Assembly: GCA_016790965.1 (NCBI GenBank)
Contig: JAEUNZ010000049.1
Location: 1 to 64,000 of the forward strand
DNA length: 64,000 nucleotides
Direction: 5' to 3'
DNA from: SSSZ01 sp016790965
GTDB taxonomy: Bacteria; Pseudomonadota; Gammaproteobacteria; Burkholderiales; Rhodocyclaceae
Each line of letters opens with the position of its first letter. Position 1 is the first letter of the stretch. Shown piece by piece: positions 54,879-63,973 of the stretch. Made by a program: the position numbers and the translations under genes. Below the pieces are notes generated by a model that was not told the origin of the DNA, did not search any database, and saw only the letters and a program-made list of their open reading frames with translations.

Positions 54879-55004
54879 ATACCCCGGTTGACCGCTTACA
54901 GGTTCCCTGAATGCCGCGTGCCCTGGATTTCTGCGCCATTCCGAATCGCTCACCCTTGGGGAAGCAGCGCTGCGAGCCCGTTGGGGCGAGGTTTCCAGGA
55001 TGAT
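54874..55004. repeat. Family B repeat, diverged copy ending in the prmC start codon
   Basis: Left part (CTAGATACCCCGGTTGACCG and on) aligns with the left arm of the 195-bp element at 27465. 54884-54960 reversed aligns with 27713-27804. The right end GCGAGGTTTCCAGGATGAT matches the right arm. The terminal GAGG lies eight bases before the ATG of prmC. Confidence 0.6.
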
Positions 55005-55827
55005 CCTCACGCGGGGCGCCGCCTGGCGCCGGGCTGCTGAGCGTATCGACCGGCTCGATGCCCGCCTCATCGTCCAGCACGCCGCGGCATGCAGCCATGC
55101 CGACCTGATTGCGCGTCCCGAAAAGGTGCTTACCGAGGAACAGGGCGTGTGGCTCGAATCGCTCGTCGTCCGACGGGAGGCGGGGGAACCCCTGGCCTAC
55201 CTCCTGGGCCGTGCGGGCTTCTATGGCCGCGACTTCGCCGTCACTCCGGCAGTGCTGATTCCCCGTCCCGAGACCGAGGGCCTTGTGGAACTGGCCCTCA
55301 AGACCCTGTCAGGGATGGACAATCCAGCCATCCTCGACTTGGGGACCGGCTCCGGCGTCATCGCCGTCACCCTTGCCCTGGAGTCGCCAGGAGCCCACGT
55401 GGTGGCAGTGGATCTGTCCCCCGAAGCGCTGGCGGTGGCGGCCGACAATGCGGCCACCCTCGGGGCGTTGGTGGATTTTCGCGCCGGCGATTGGTACGCC
55501 CCCCTGGCCGGCGAACGATTCGACCTAGTGGTGGCCAATCCTCCCTATATCGAATTCGACGATCCCCATCTGGATCGTGACGGCCTGCCCTTCGAACCTC
55601 AGGGCGCCCTGACCGACGGTATGGCGGGAGGCGATGGTCTGGCTGCCGTGCGTGCCGTTGTCCGTGGCGCCCCGACCCACCTGAGGCCCGGTGGCTGGCT
55701 GTGGTTCGAGCACGGCCACGACCAGGGTGCCGCCTGCCGGAACTTATTGTGGGCCGCCGGCTTCAAAGACGTGCTCACGCAAACCGATCTCGCCGGCAGT
55801 GAGCGCATCAGCGGCGGCAAGATTTGA
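55000..55827 (+). CDS. prmC: PrmC (HemK), release-factor glutamine methyltransferase
   Basis: Methylates the Gln of the GGQ motif of RF1/RF2 using S-adenosylmethionine. The 275 residues have an N-terminal helical domain and a methyltransferase domain with ILDLGTGSGVIAVTLAL and the signature VVANPPYIEFDDPHL. Clustered with prfA as in most bacteria, although two repeats now separate them. The start ATG lies in the repeat end. The first 20 residues (MILTRGAAWRRAAERI) fit the family, so the true start may have been rebuilt by the insertion. Confidence 0.94.
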   Translation: MILTRGAAWRRAAERIDRLDARLIVQHAAACSHADLIARPEKVLTEEQGVWLESLVVRREAGEPLAYLLGRAGFYGRDFAVTPAVLIPRPETEGLVELALKTLSGMDNPAILDLGTGSGVIAVTLALESPGAHVVAVDLSPEALAVAADNAATLGALVDFRAGDWYAPLAGERFDLVVANPPYIEFDDPHLDRDGLPFEPQGALTDGMAGGDGLAAVRAVVRGAPTHLRPGGWLWFEHGHDQGAACRNLLWAAGFKDVLTQTDLAGSERISGGKI

Positions 55828-55846
55828 AATTCCCCGGGAAAGAACC

Positions 55847-56173
55847 ATGTCCGACAACGTTCAGCAGCGCATTCACGCCACCGTCACCGGTCATCCGGTG
55901 GTCCTTTACATGAAGGGAAGCGCTCAGTTTCCCCAGTGCGGCTTTTCCGCCACCGCGGTGCAGATTCTCAGAACCTGCGGCGTGCAGGACTTCGTGACGG
56001 TCAATGTCCTGGAAGACGCCGAGATCCGCCAGGGAATCAAGGACTACGCCAATTGGCCGACGATCCCCCAACTGTATGTGAAGGGGGAGTTCGTCGGGGG
56101 CTGCGACATCATGCGCGAGATGTACCAGGCCGGTGAATTGCAGAAATTGCTGGAGGGAATTTCCGCTGGCTGA
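55847..56173 (+). CDS. grxD: Monothiol glutaredoxin (Grx4 type)
   Basis: Fe-S cluster carrier. The 108 residues start MSDNVQQRIHATVTGHPVVL and contain the CGFS active site (FPQCGFSATAVQIL), WPTIPQLYVKGEFVGGCDI and the C-terminal GELQKLL. Family length about 110. It begins 19 bp after prmC behind GGGAAAGA. The longer frame starting inside prmC was rejected. Confidence 0.95.
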   Translation: MSDNVQQRIHATVTGHPVVLYMKGSAQFPQCGFSATAVQILRTCGVQDFVTVNVLEDAEIRQGIKDYANWPTIPQLYVKGEFVGGCDIMREMYQAGELQKLLEGISAG

Positions 56174-56245
56174 AATCCAGCGGCGACTTCCGAAATGTCG
56201 GGGTTCGGTGCCTCGCCATCCCCGGCCCCAGGAGGTCTTTGCGCT

Positions 56246-57526
56246 TTAGACCGCGGTCAGTCGCTGATTGGCCACGGTTAGCCGATTGGCCAGCACTTCC
56301 AGGAAACCCTGGTAGAAGTGCATGCGGCAGGACTCGCTGGCGCCCTCCAGGGCGCTGCGGTGGATGGTGACCACGTTGGCGGTGCTCAGGGCGATCACGT
56401 CCGCTGTTCGGGGGCCTCCCCGCCGCGTGACGACGGCCATTTCGCCGAAGCAATCCCCCGGCGAAAGCAGGTTAAGGATGCGGCCGTTCTTGGCCACCTT
56501 GAGTTCGCCCCCGATGAGGAAGCAGAAAAAATTCCCCTCGTCCCCGTCCCGGACGATGTGGGTTTCGGCCGGAATCCTTTCCCACTGGGCAAAACCGAGA
56601 ACCTCCCACAGTTCCGGATCAGGAAAATCCTGGAAGAAGGGCATGGCCCGCAGCAGGTCGAATTTTTCCGTGGCCGGGAGTTCGAATTTGCGCGTGCGCA
56701 GCGAACGCTTGCGGGCCGCTTGGGCCAGGTCGTGGGCGAAATGTTCCCAAGTCTGGTAGCGGGCGTGCACATCCTTGGCCATGGCCCGAGCGACGACGGT
56801 GTCCAGGGCGGGCGGCAGTTCCGGGCGCAGGAAGGAGGGTTCGGAGGCCTGGGTGTGGATGATCTGGTAGATCATGCTGTAGCTTGTGCTGGCCTGGAAG
56901 GGCAGTTCTCCGGTCAGCAACTGATAGAGGACGACCCCCAGGGAGTAGATGTCGGTGCGGTGGTCCAGGGGCTGCTCCTGCACCTGCTCCGGGGACATGT
57001 AGGCGGGGGAGCCGATGCCGGAGACCTGGGTGCGCTCCAGGTTTTCCCGGGTGATGGCGGCGCCGAAGTCGGAAATCTTGATGTCGGACTCCGGCGACAT
57101 GAGGATATTGGCCGGCTTGATGTCGCGATGGGTGATGCCCAGGCGGAAGGCGTGGTCCAGGGCCCGGGTGCACTTGAAGACGATTTCGATGACCCGCTCC
57201 ACGGGCAGCAGATCCCTGGGCCGGGCGTGGGCTTCCAGGGTGCCGCCGGGCACGAATTCCATGACGATGTAGGACAGGGTGTCCGCCACCACCGCGTCGA
57301 AAATCTGGACGATGTGGGGATGGTCGAGCTTGCCGACCAGGGACGCTTCGTTGAGGAATAGGTGGGAATAGACCCGGCTGCGGTCCGGATCGCGCAGCGC
57401 TTCGGGGGTGGCCACCTTGATGGCCACGTCCCGTTGCGCGAAGGGGTCGAGCCCCAGGTACACGGTGCTGGTGGCGCCCTGCCCCAGCTCGCGGATGATT
57501 TCGTATTTGCCTAGTTTCTTAATCAT
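56246..57526 (-). CDS. Ser/Thr protein kinase with C-terminal cyclic-nucleotide-binding domain (2)
   Basis: The 426-residue Hanks-type kinase has GQGATSTVYLG, VAIKVA, HRDIKPANIL, DFGAAI and MSPEQ. A CAP-like domain follows at about 290-415 (IVRDGDEGNFFCFLIGGELK, GDCFGEMAVV). Same plan and clear similarity to the kinase at 47676. ATG at 57526 begins MIKKLGKYEIIRELG. The gene overlaps the end of argH by eight bases, so it is probably co-transcribed with it. What nucleotide it binds cannot be told from sequence. Confidence 0.9.
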   Translation of the reverse strand: MIKKLGKYEIIRELGQGATSTVYLGLDPFAQRDVAIKVATPEALRDPDRSRVYSHLFLNEASLVGKLDHPHIVQIFDAVVADTLSYIVMEFVPGGTLEAHARPRDLLPVERVIEIVFKCTRALDHAFRLGITHRDIKPANILMSPESDIKISDFGAAITRENLERTQVSGIGSPAYMSPEQVQEQPLDHRTDIYSLGVVLYQLLTGELPFQASTSYSMIYQIIHTQASEPSFLRPELPPALDTVVARAMAKDVHARYQTWEHFAHDLAQAARKRSLRTRKFELPATEKFDLLRAMPFFQDFPDPELWEVLGFAQWERIPAETHIVRDGDEGNFFCFLIGGELKVAKNGRILNLLSPGDCFGEMAVVTRRGGPRTADVIALSTANVVTIHRSALEGASESCRMHFYQGFLEVLANRLTVANQRLTAV

Positions 57527-58913
57527 CCGCGAGGCGCCCGCGGGCGCGGAGGATGGCGGCCTTGACCTGGTCCGGGGCAGTACCGCCGATATGCTTGCGG
57601 GAGGCCAGCGAGCCTTCGACGGTGAGCACGGCAAAGACATCCTCAGCGATCAGGGGCGAGAAGGCTTGCAGATCGGCCAGAGACAACTGCGGCAGGTCGA
57701 CGCCCTTCTGCTCGGCTGCCTTGACGGCGTGGCCGACGGCCTCGTGGGCGTCGCGGAAAGGCAGACCCTTCTTGACCAGGTAGTCGGCGAGGTCGGTGGC
57801 GGTGGCGAAACCCTGGGTGAGGGCGGCCTTCATCGCTTCCGCCTTGACGGTGATGCCGCCGGCCATGTCGGCAAAAATGCGCAGGGTGTCGGTGACCGTG
57901 TCCACAGCGTCGAACAGGGGCTCCTTGTCCTCTTGGTTGTCCTTGTTGTAGGCCAGGGGTTGGGATTTCATCAGGGTGAGGAGGGCGATCAGGTGGCCAT
58001 TGACGCGGCCGGTCTTGCCCCGGGCCAGTTCCGGCACATCCGGGTTCTTCTTCTGGGGCATGATCGACGAGCCGGTGCAGAAGCGGTCGGCGATCTGTAT
58101 GAAGCCGATGCGGGGGCTCATCCACATCACCAGTTCCTCGGAGAGGCGGCTGATGTGGGTCATGAGCAGGGCGCAGGCGGCGCAGAATTCGATGGCGAAG
58201 TCGCGGTCGGAAACGGCGTCCAGGGAGTTCTCGCAGACACCCTCGAAGCCCAGCTCGGCGGCGACGAATTCGCGGTCGATGGGGTAGGTGGTGCCGGCCA
58301 GGGCGGCGGCGCCCAGGGGCAGACGGTTGGTGCGCTTGCGGCAGTCGACGAAGCGTTCGCCGTCGCGGCCGAACATCTCGAAGTAAGCCAGCATGTGGTG
58401 GCCGAAGGTCACCGGCTGGGCTACTTGCAGATGGGTGAAGCCGGGCATCGGGGTGGCGGCTTCCTTTTCGGCCAGGTCGAGCAGGGCACCGCGAAAGGCC
58501 TTAATCAGGCCGAGGATGTCGTCGATGGCATCGCGCAGGTAGAGGCGGATGTCGGTGGCCACCTGATCGTTGCGGGAGCGGCCGGTGTGCAGGCGCTTGC
58601 CGGCGTCGCCGATCAGGCTTGTCAGGCGCTTCTCGATATTGAGGTGCACGTCTTCCAAATCGAGAGACCATTCGAAAGCTCCGGATTCGATCTCGGCCGC
58701 CACTTGGGCCATGCCCCGCTCGATGTCGGACAGGTCCGCGGCGGCGATGATGCCCTGCCGGGCCAGCATCCTGGCATGGGCCAGGGAGCCGCGAATATCC
58801 TGGCGCCACATGCGGCGGTCGAAGTCTACCGAGGCCGTGTAGCGTTTGACGAGATCGGAGACGGGTTCGGAAAAGCGGCCGGCCCAAGTGTATTGTGCAG
58901 CGTTGGAGGTCAT
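57519..58913 (-). CDS. argH: Argininosuccinate lyase
   Basis: Last step of arginine synthesis, splitting argininosuccinate into arginine and fumarate. The 464 residues start MTSNAAQYTWAGRFSEPVSD. The superfamily signature GSSIMPQKKNPDVPELARGK is present, as are HTGRSRNDQVATD and the catalytic-His region GFTHLQVAQPV. Family-typical length. Divergent from algZ with 77 bp between starts, as in Pseudomonas. Confidence 0.97.
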   Translation of the reverse strand: MTSNAAQYTWAGRFSEPVSDLVKRYTASVDFDRRMWRQDIRGSLAHARMLARQGIIAAADLSDIERGMAQVAAEIESGAFEWSLDLEDVHLNIEKRLTSLIGDAGKRLHTGRSRNDQVATDIRLYLRDAIDDILGLIKAFRGALLDLAEKEAATPMPGFTHLQVAQPVTFGHHMLAYFEMFGRDGERFVDCRKRTNRLPLGAAALAGTTYPIDREFVAAELGFEGVCENSLDAVSDRDFAIEFCAACALLMTHISRLSEELVMWMSPRIGFIQIADRFCTGSSIMPQKKNPDVPELARGKTGRVNGHLIALLTLMKSQPLAYNKDNQEDKEPLFDAVDTVTDTLRIFADMAGGITVKAEAMKAALTQGFATATDLADYLVKKGLPFRDAHEAVGHAVKAAEQKGVDLPQLSLADLQAFSPLIAEDVFAVLTVEGSLASRKHIGGTAPDQVKAAILRARGRLADD

Positions 58914-58990
58914 GTTCAGTAACGCAAATCGAGGTTAAAGTTCCGTTTGGCATGCGCGCAGGGCGCGAACGGAAAGATTCGGGAAGCGAA

Positions 58991-60004
58991 ATGATAAGGC
59001 AAATCCAGGCGGTTCATCCCCTGCCGGACTGGCGCAATCTCGGGGTCGTGTTGCGCGTTCTTCTTGGAGGCAATGCCCTTGCCCTAGGCGCGGCCCTTCT
59101 GCAAAGCCCCGATCTGCGGGGCTGGCCCTGGCGCTTCGTCGATCTGTCGGCTCTGGTTGAGCCCCTGTTGTTCATCTGCCTGGGGATCGTCGCCGGGGCG
59201 CGGGATGTGTTGTGGAAATTGCCCCCCCGCGCTGCCCAGGCAACGGTGGTGTTGCTCGCCGCAGGGCTTGCCGCCTTGCAAAATGATCTCTGGTCTTGGA
59301 TTGGCCTCGACCAGGGAACTCTCTGGGAGAGCCTGCGCGCCGCCCTCATCGCGGGGGGTGGGGCGGCGCTCCTGCTGGCCTATTTTGCCTTGCGGCTGCG
59401 GGCCATTTCGCCGTCCATGAGCGAAGCGCGCCTTTCGGCGCTCAACGCCCGCATCCGGCCCCACTTCCTCTTCAACTCCCTCAACGCCGTTCTCTCCCTC
59501 ATCCGGGCGGAGCCGCGGCGGGCGGAAGAGGCGCTGGAATCCCTGTCCGACCTCTTTCGGGCGGCGTTGCGGGATCCGGCGGAGCGGGTGCCCCTGTCGG
59601 ATGAAATTGCCCTGGCCCGCCAGTACCTCGACCTGGAGCGCCTGCGCCTGGGCGAGCGTCTGCAAGTGCGCTGGGAGGTGGCCGATCTTCCCCTGGACGA
59701 GGCCATTCCGCCCCTCATGCTCCAGCCCCTGCTGGAGAACGCCGTCTATCACGGCATAGAGCCGCGGCCGGAGGGGGGCGCCATCGACATCGCCTTCTCC
59801 CGACGCGCCGATGAACTGCTCATCGTCATCGCCAACCCGGCGGGAGGCGGCGGGCACGCACGTGGCAACCACATGGCGGTGGCCAATATCCGCGAACGCC
59901 TCGCCCTGTATTACGATCTGGAGGCCCGCCTCGACATCGAGGAAGGCTCCGATGTCTACCGCGTCATCATTCATCTGCCATGCCGCACACGACCCAGCCC
60001 CTGA
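58991..60004 (+). CDS. algZ: AlgZ/FimS-type LytS-family sensor histidine kinase
   Basis: The 337-residue membrane kinase has four hydrophobic helices in the first 140 residues, then the His-kinase region (ARIRPHFLFNSLNAVLSLIR) and an ATPase domain (LMLQPLLENAVYHGIEPR). It lacks the standard H-box, as does Pseudomonas AlgZ. The gene order argH-algZ-algR-hemC-hemD is conserved with Pseudomonas. It overlaps the regulator gene by 25 bases. The N-terminal start is MIRQIQAVHPLP. Confidence 0.88.
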   Translation: MIRQIQAVHPLPDWRNLGVVLRVLLGGNALALGAALLQSPDLRGWPWRFVDLSALVEPLLFICLGIVAGARDVLWKLPPRAAQATVVLLAAGLAALQNDLWSWIGLDQGTLWESLRAALIAGGGAALLLAYFALRLRAISPSMSEARLSALNARIRPHFLFNSLNAVLSLIRAEPRRAEEALESLSDLFRAALRDPAERVPLSDEIALARQYLDLERLRLGERLQVRWEVADLPLDEAIPPLMLQPLLENAVYHGIEPRPEGGAIDIAFSRRADELLIVIANPAGGGGHARGNHMAVANIRERLALYYDLEARLDIEEGSDVYRVIIHLPCRTRPSP

Positions 60005-60762
60005 CCCTCCTGGTGGTGGACGACGAGCCCCTGGCCCGTGCGCGCCTGCGGGAACTCCTGGCCGACATCGCCCCCAGCCTGCCTAACGCCTGTGTCGGCG
60101 AGGCGGGCAATGGCCTGGAAGCCCTCGACTTTCTCCGCCATACGCCGGTGGATGTCGTCCTGGCCGACATCCGCATGCCCGGCATGGACGGTATCGAACT
60201 GGCCGGCCATCTGGGGGGCCTGGAGGACGGCCCGGCGGTGATCTTCACCACGGCCTACGACGGCTACGCAGTGCAGGCCTTCGACCTCAATGCCATCGAC
60301 TACCTGCTCAAGCCGGTGCGGGCCCAGCGCCTCCTGGCCGCCCTGCAGAAGCTGCGTCCGGTTCGTGGCAAGGCGGGAGAGGCACTCCAGGCCATCGGTC
60401 GGGAGATGCGCGGCAGCGGACGCAGCCACCTTTCCTGCCACGAGCGGGGCCGGCTTCTGCTGGTGCCGGTGGCGGACGTGCTCTATTTCAAGGCCGATCT
60501 GAAATATGTCACCGCCCGTACCCGGGAGCGGGAGTATCTACTCGACGACGCCCTCACCCATCTGGAGCAGGAATTTGCCGAGCGCTTCCTGCGTCTTCAT
60601 CGGGCCGTCCTGGTGGCGCGGGACGCCCTGGCCGGCTTCGAGCGGACGGCGGGGGACGACGCCGAGGCTTACGGCTGGGCCCTGGTGCGCGGCGTGCCCG
60701 ACCGCTTGCCGGTGAGCCGCCGCCAGTGGGCTGTGGCGCGGGCCCTGGCCACAGCCGGCTAG
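59980..60762 (+). CDS. algR: AlgR-type LytTR response regulator
   Basis: The 260 residues have a receiver domain (LLVVDDEPLARARLRELL, Asp in VVLADIRMPGMDG, Lys in YLLKPV) and a C-terminal LytTR DNA-binding domain (ADVLYFKADLKYVTART, FLRLHRAVLVARDAL). Pseudomonas AlgR controls alginate, twitching and heme genes, so linkage to hemC may be functional. Partner of the overlapping kinase gene. Starts inside the end of algZ. Confidence 0.92.
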   Translation: MPHTTQPLTLLVVDDEPLARARLRELLADIAPSLPNACVGEAGNGLEALDFLRHTPVDVVLADIRMPGMDGIELAGHLGGLEDGPAVIFTTAYDGYAVQAFDLNAIDYLLKPVRAQRLLAALQKLRPVRGKAGEALQAIGREMRGSGRSHLSCHERGRLLLVPVADVLYFKADLKYVTARTREREYLLDDALTHLEQEFAERFLRLHRAVLVARDALAGFERTAGDDAEAYGWALVRGVPDRLPVSRRQWAVARALATAG

Positions 60763-60812
60763 GGCGGGGCTGCGTGGTAGAATCGGCGCCCTTCCGTCGC
60801 GAGCCGCCCGCC

Positions 60813-61751
60813 ATGTCCGCACCCGCCCAGATCGTCATCGCCTCCCGTGAATCCCGCCTCGCCCTGTGGCAGGCGGAGCATGTTCGGGATCGTCTGTCGG
60901 CCCTCAATCCCGGTGCCAGGGTCAGCATTCTGGGCATGACCACCCAGGGGGACCAGATTCTCGACCGGCCTCTGGCCCAGATCGGCGGCAAGGGCCTGTT
61001 CATCAAGGAACTCGAAGTCGCCATGGCCGAAGGCCGCGCCGACCTCGCCGTGCATTCCATGAAGGACGTGCCCATGGTCATGCCCGAAGGCTTCGTGCTG
61101 GCAGCCATCTCCGAGCGCGAAGATCCGCGGGACGCCTTCGTTTCCAATCGCTACGCCAGCCTCGACGATCTTCCGGCAGGGGCCGTGGTGGGCACGTCCA
61201 GCCTGCGCCGCGAGGCCCTGCTGCGAGCCCGCTATCCGCAACTGGAAATCCGCAGCCTGCGTGGCAATCTCGACACCCGCCTGCGCAAACTCGACGAAGG
61301 CCAGTACGATGCCATCATCCTCGCCGGTGCCGGGCTCATCCGTCTGGGTCTCAAGGACCGCATCCGCTCGCTCTTGACGCCGGAGCAGTCGCTGCCGGCG
61401 CCGGGACAGGGGGCGCTGGGTATCGAACTCGTTGCCGGTGCCGCCGCCATGGCGGCCGTCGTCGCCCCCCTCAACGATGCCGTCAGCGCTCACTGTGTGC
61501 GGGCCGAGCGCGCTTTCTCCCGCGCCCTGGGGGGCAGCTGTCAGGTGCCCCTGGGGGCTTACGCCATCGTCGAAGACGATGGACGCCTCTGGCTGCGTGG
61601 CTTCGTCGCCACTCCCGACGGCAAGGACATGGTGGCAGGCGAGTTGCACGGCGATCCTGCTGCCGACGAAGCCCTGGGGCAGGAACTTGCCGACCAGCTC
61701 CGGGCTCGGGGTGCAGGGGCCATCCTGGAAAAGCTCGCCGCCTGCTCATGA
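60813..61751 (+). CDS. hemC: Porphobilinogen deaminase (hydroxymethylbilane synthase)
   Basis: Joins four porphobilinogen units into hydroxymethylbilane. The 312 residues begin MSAPAQIVIASRESRLALWQ. TQGDQILD, KGLFIKELE, GTSSLRREALLRA and LRGNLDTRLRKL are present, as is the cofactor-anchoring Cys in GGSCQVPLGAY. Starts 50 bp after algR. The stop lies just before a tandem repeat that leads into hemD. Confidence 0.97.
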   Translation: MSAPAQIVIASRESRLALWQAEHVRDRLSALNPGARVSILGMTTQGDQILDRPLAQIGGKGLFIKELEVAMAEGRADLAVHSMKDVPMVMPEGFVLAAISEREDPRDAFVSNRYASLDDLPAGAVVGTSSLRREALLRARYPQLEIRSLRGNLDTRLRKLDEGQYDAIILAGAGLIRLGLKDRIRSLLTPEQSLPAPGQGALGIELVAGAAAMAAVVAPLNDAVSAHCVRAERAFSRALGGSCQVPLGAYAIVEDDGRLWLRGFVATPDGKDMVAGELHGDPAADEALGQELADQLRARGAGAILEKLAACS

Positions 61752-61756
61752 GCGCC

Positions 61757-61916
61757 CCCGCCCGGCCGCCCGAAGGGGGCGCTCGCCCTCCCTTGGGGAG
61801 GGTGGCGCGCAGCGACGGGAGGGTCGTTGGGTGAACCCCGCCCGGCCGCCCGAAGGGGGCGCTTGCCCTCCCTCGGGGAGGGTGGTGCGCAGCGACGGGA
61901 GGGTCATCCGGTGAGC
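61757..61916 (+). repeat. Two tandem 80-bp repeats between hemC and hemD
   Basis: The units starting CCCGCCCGGCCGCCCGAAGG repeat with a period of 80 bp (61761 and 61841) and differ at a few positions, mainly in the tail (GGGTCGTTGG versus GGGTCATCCG). Each contains several small hairpins (GCCCTCCC...GGGAGGG). The second unit includes the GTG used as the hemD start. Confidence 0.85.
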
Positions 61917-62693
61917 CCAGGTGGCCCCTTGGCCGGGCGCACCATCGTCGTCACCCGTCCGCAGGACCAGGCCGGCCCCCTGGCGGAAGCCATCGCTGCC
62001 GCTGGCGGGACGCCGCTGCTCTTCCCCCTGCTGGAAATTTCGCCTCCCGACGATCCCGCGCCCCTGGCCGCAGCGGTGGCCCGCCGGCACGAGTTTCGCG
62101 TCGCCGTCTTCATCAGCCCCAACGCCGTGGCCTACGCGCTGCCTGCCCTGCGGGCCGCGGGGCCGTGGCCCGCAGGACTCCTCCCCGCGGCGATCGGCCA
62201 GAGCACGGTCAAGGCGCTTGCGGAAGCGGGGGTGGAGGGCTGCATCGCGCCCCTCGAACGTTTCGATTCGGAGGCCCTGCTCGCCTTGCCTTCGATGCAG
62301 ACCGAGCGCGTCGCCGGGTGCGGTGTCGCCATCTTTCGCGGCGACGGCGGCCGCGAGCTGCTGGCCGATACCCTGCGCGCGCGCGGGGCACGAGTCGAGT
62401 GCATTCCCTGCTATCGCCGCTCGCCTCCGGCCGGCGGCATCGACGTCCTTCGTGGCGCCTGGGCAGCGGGGGCCCTCGATGCCATCACGGTTTCGAGCAG
62501 CGAGGGGTTGCGCCATCTGGTTGAACTGGCGGGTGATGAGGCCCGCCACGAACTGGAGTCGACACCGCTGTTCGTCCCCCATGCCCGCATCGCCGAAAGC
62601 GCACGGGAGCTTGGTCTTGAGCGGGTGGTGCTCACGGGCCCGGCCGACGCGGGCATTCTTGCCGGACTGTGCGCTTATAATTGGGGACGATAA
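61911..62693 (+). CDS. hemD: Uroporphyrinogen-III synthase
   Basis: Cyclises hydroxymethylbilane to uroporphyrinogen III. The 260 residues from GTG 61911 start with MSPGGPLAGRTIVVTRPQDQ. The two-domain fold is recognised by FISPNAVAYALPAL, AIGQSTVKALAEAG, RGDGGRELLADTLRARGA and DAITVSSSEGLRHL. An ATG further upstream falls inside the tandem repeat and is rejected. Sequence divergence is normal for this family. Confidence 0.9.
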   Translation: MSPGGPLAGRTIVVTRPQDQAGPLAEAIAAAGGTPLLFPLLEISPPDDPAPLAAAVARRHEFRVAVFISPNAVAYALPALRAAGPWPAGLLPAAIGQSTVKALAEAGVEGCIAPLERFDSEALLALPSMQTERVAGCGVAIFRGDGGRELLADTLRARGARVECIPCYRRSPPAGGIDVLRGAWAAGALDAITVSSSEGLRHLVELAGDEARHELESTPLFVPHARIAESARELGLERVVLTGPADAGILAGLCAYNWGR

Positions 62694-62774
62694 GCCCCTG
62701 TCGCCCGGAATGGCCCGGTTTCCGGGGCGGCGCGACTTTGCCCCGCGGGCAGAACCCACAATAAGGAGGAGACC

Positions 62775-63014
62775 GTGCTCAATATCGACATGCGCAAGAT
62801 CTACAACTTCTATCCGGTGGAGCCGGCCCCCGACCCCGGTAACCTTCCCACCGGTGGCGATCTCTACTACGAGTGCCTGGACTGTACCGGGATCGTCAGT
62901 TCGGTTCCGCGCATCAAGGCGGCCTGTACCTGCGGCAACATCACCGGCAACGGCGGTGTGGCGACCATCCGCGACCAATCCCGGGTGCGTGTGGTGCGCG
63001 GCAAGCTCAAGTAG
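62775..63014 (+). CDS. Small zinc-ribbon-like protein of unknown function
   Basis: The 79 residues from GTG (MLNIDMRKIYNFYPVEPAPD) include a CLDC pair and a CTCG pair about 19 residues apart, which could bind a metal. A strong AAGGAGGAG site five bases before the GTG supports translation. It sits alone between hemD and hemF. A C-rich hairpin (CGCCCGGAA.. /..TTCCGGGGCG) lies at 62702-62729 upstream. I do not recognise the family. Confidence 0.7.
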   Translation: MLNIDMRKIYNFYPVEPAPDPGNLPTGGDLYYECLDCTGIVSSVPRIKAACTCGNITGNGGVATIRDQSRVRVVRGKLK

Positions 63015-63058
63015 GCTGCAGCAACGGAGCGCAGGTCTTCTTCCCCGCGCCCGCTGGG

Positions 63059-63973
63059 CTACACCCAGTCCCTGGGGCTCAGGAAGACGTCGTAAAGACG
63101 AGCTTCTGGCGTTCCCGGCTCCGGCTTCCAGTCGTAGCGCCACTTCACCACCGGAGGCAGAGACATGAGGATGGATTCAGTTCGCCCGCCCGATTGCAGG
63201 CCGAAGAGGGTGCCGCGGTCCCACACCAGATTGAATTCCACATAGCGGCCACGGCGATAGGCCTGGAAATCCCTTTCCCGCTCGCCGTAAGGGGTGGCGC
63301 GGCGGCGGGCCAGAATGGGCAGATAGGCGGGGGTAAAAGCATTGCCCATCGCCTGGGTGAGGGAGAAGCAGCGCTCGAAGGGGGTTTCTCCGCCCGGGCC
63401 GGCTTCGTTGAGATCGTCGAAGAACACGCCGCCCACGCCTCGGGGTTCGTTGCGGTGCTTGAGAAAGAAATACTCGTCGCACCACTGCTTGTACTTGGCG
63501 TGAACCTCCGGGCCGTAAGGCGCCAGGGCCTCGCGGCAAGTGGCGTGGAAGTGGTGCACGTCGTCTTCCTCGCCGTAGTAGGGGGTGAGGTCCATGCCGC
63601 CCCCGAACCACCACACATCGTCCTCGCCCGGTTTGCTGGCGACGAAGCAGCGCACGTTCATGTGAGCCGTCGGGCAGTAAGGGTTGCGCGGGTGCATCAC
63701 GAGCGACACGCCCATGGCCTCCCAGGCGCGACCCGCCAGTTGGGGGCGCACGGCGGTGGCTGATGCCGGCAGCTTGTCACCGGTGACGTGGGAGAAATTG
63801 ACCCCGCCGCGCTCGAAGAAGTCACCCTCCTCGATGAGGCGGGAGATGCCGCCGCCGCCTTCGGGCCGTTGCCAGGAATCGGTACGGAAGGGCTGGCCGT
63901 CGAAGGTTTCCAACTCGGCGACGATGCGCCCTTGAAGGCCGGTGAAGAAATCTTTGAGGCGGGTGGTGTCCAT
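63059..63973 (-). CDS. hemF: Oxygen-dependent coproporphyrinogen-III oxidase
   Basis: Converts coproporphyrinogen III to protoporphyrinogen IX using O2. The 304 residues start MDTTRLKDFFTGLQGRIVAE. FFERGGVNFSHVTG, NPYCPTAHMNVRCFVA, WWFGGGMDLTPYYGEEDD, DEYFFLKHRNEPRGVGGVFF and GRYVEFNLVWDRGT are typical, including the conserved His residues. The frame is complete, with its start 27 bp from the right edge. Use of the O2-dependent form implies aerobic growth, matching HypX. Confidence 0.97.
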   Translation of the reverse strand: MDTTRLKDFFTGLQGRIVAELETFDGQPFRTDSWQRPEGGGGISRLIEEGDFFERGGVNFSHVTGDKLPASATAVRPQLAGRAWEAMGVSLVMHPRNPYCPTAHMNVRCFVASKPGEDDVWWFGGGMDLTPYYGEEDDVHHFHATCREALAPYGPEVHAKYKQWCDEYFFLKHRNEPRGVGGVFFDDLNEAGPGGETPFERCFSLTQAMGNAFTPAYLPILARRRATPYGERERDFQAYRRGRYVEFNLVWDRGTLFGLQSGGRTESILMSLPPVVKWRYDWKPEPGTPEARLYDVFLSPRDWV

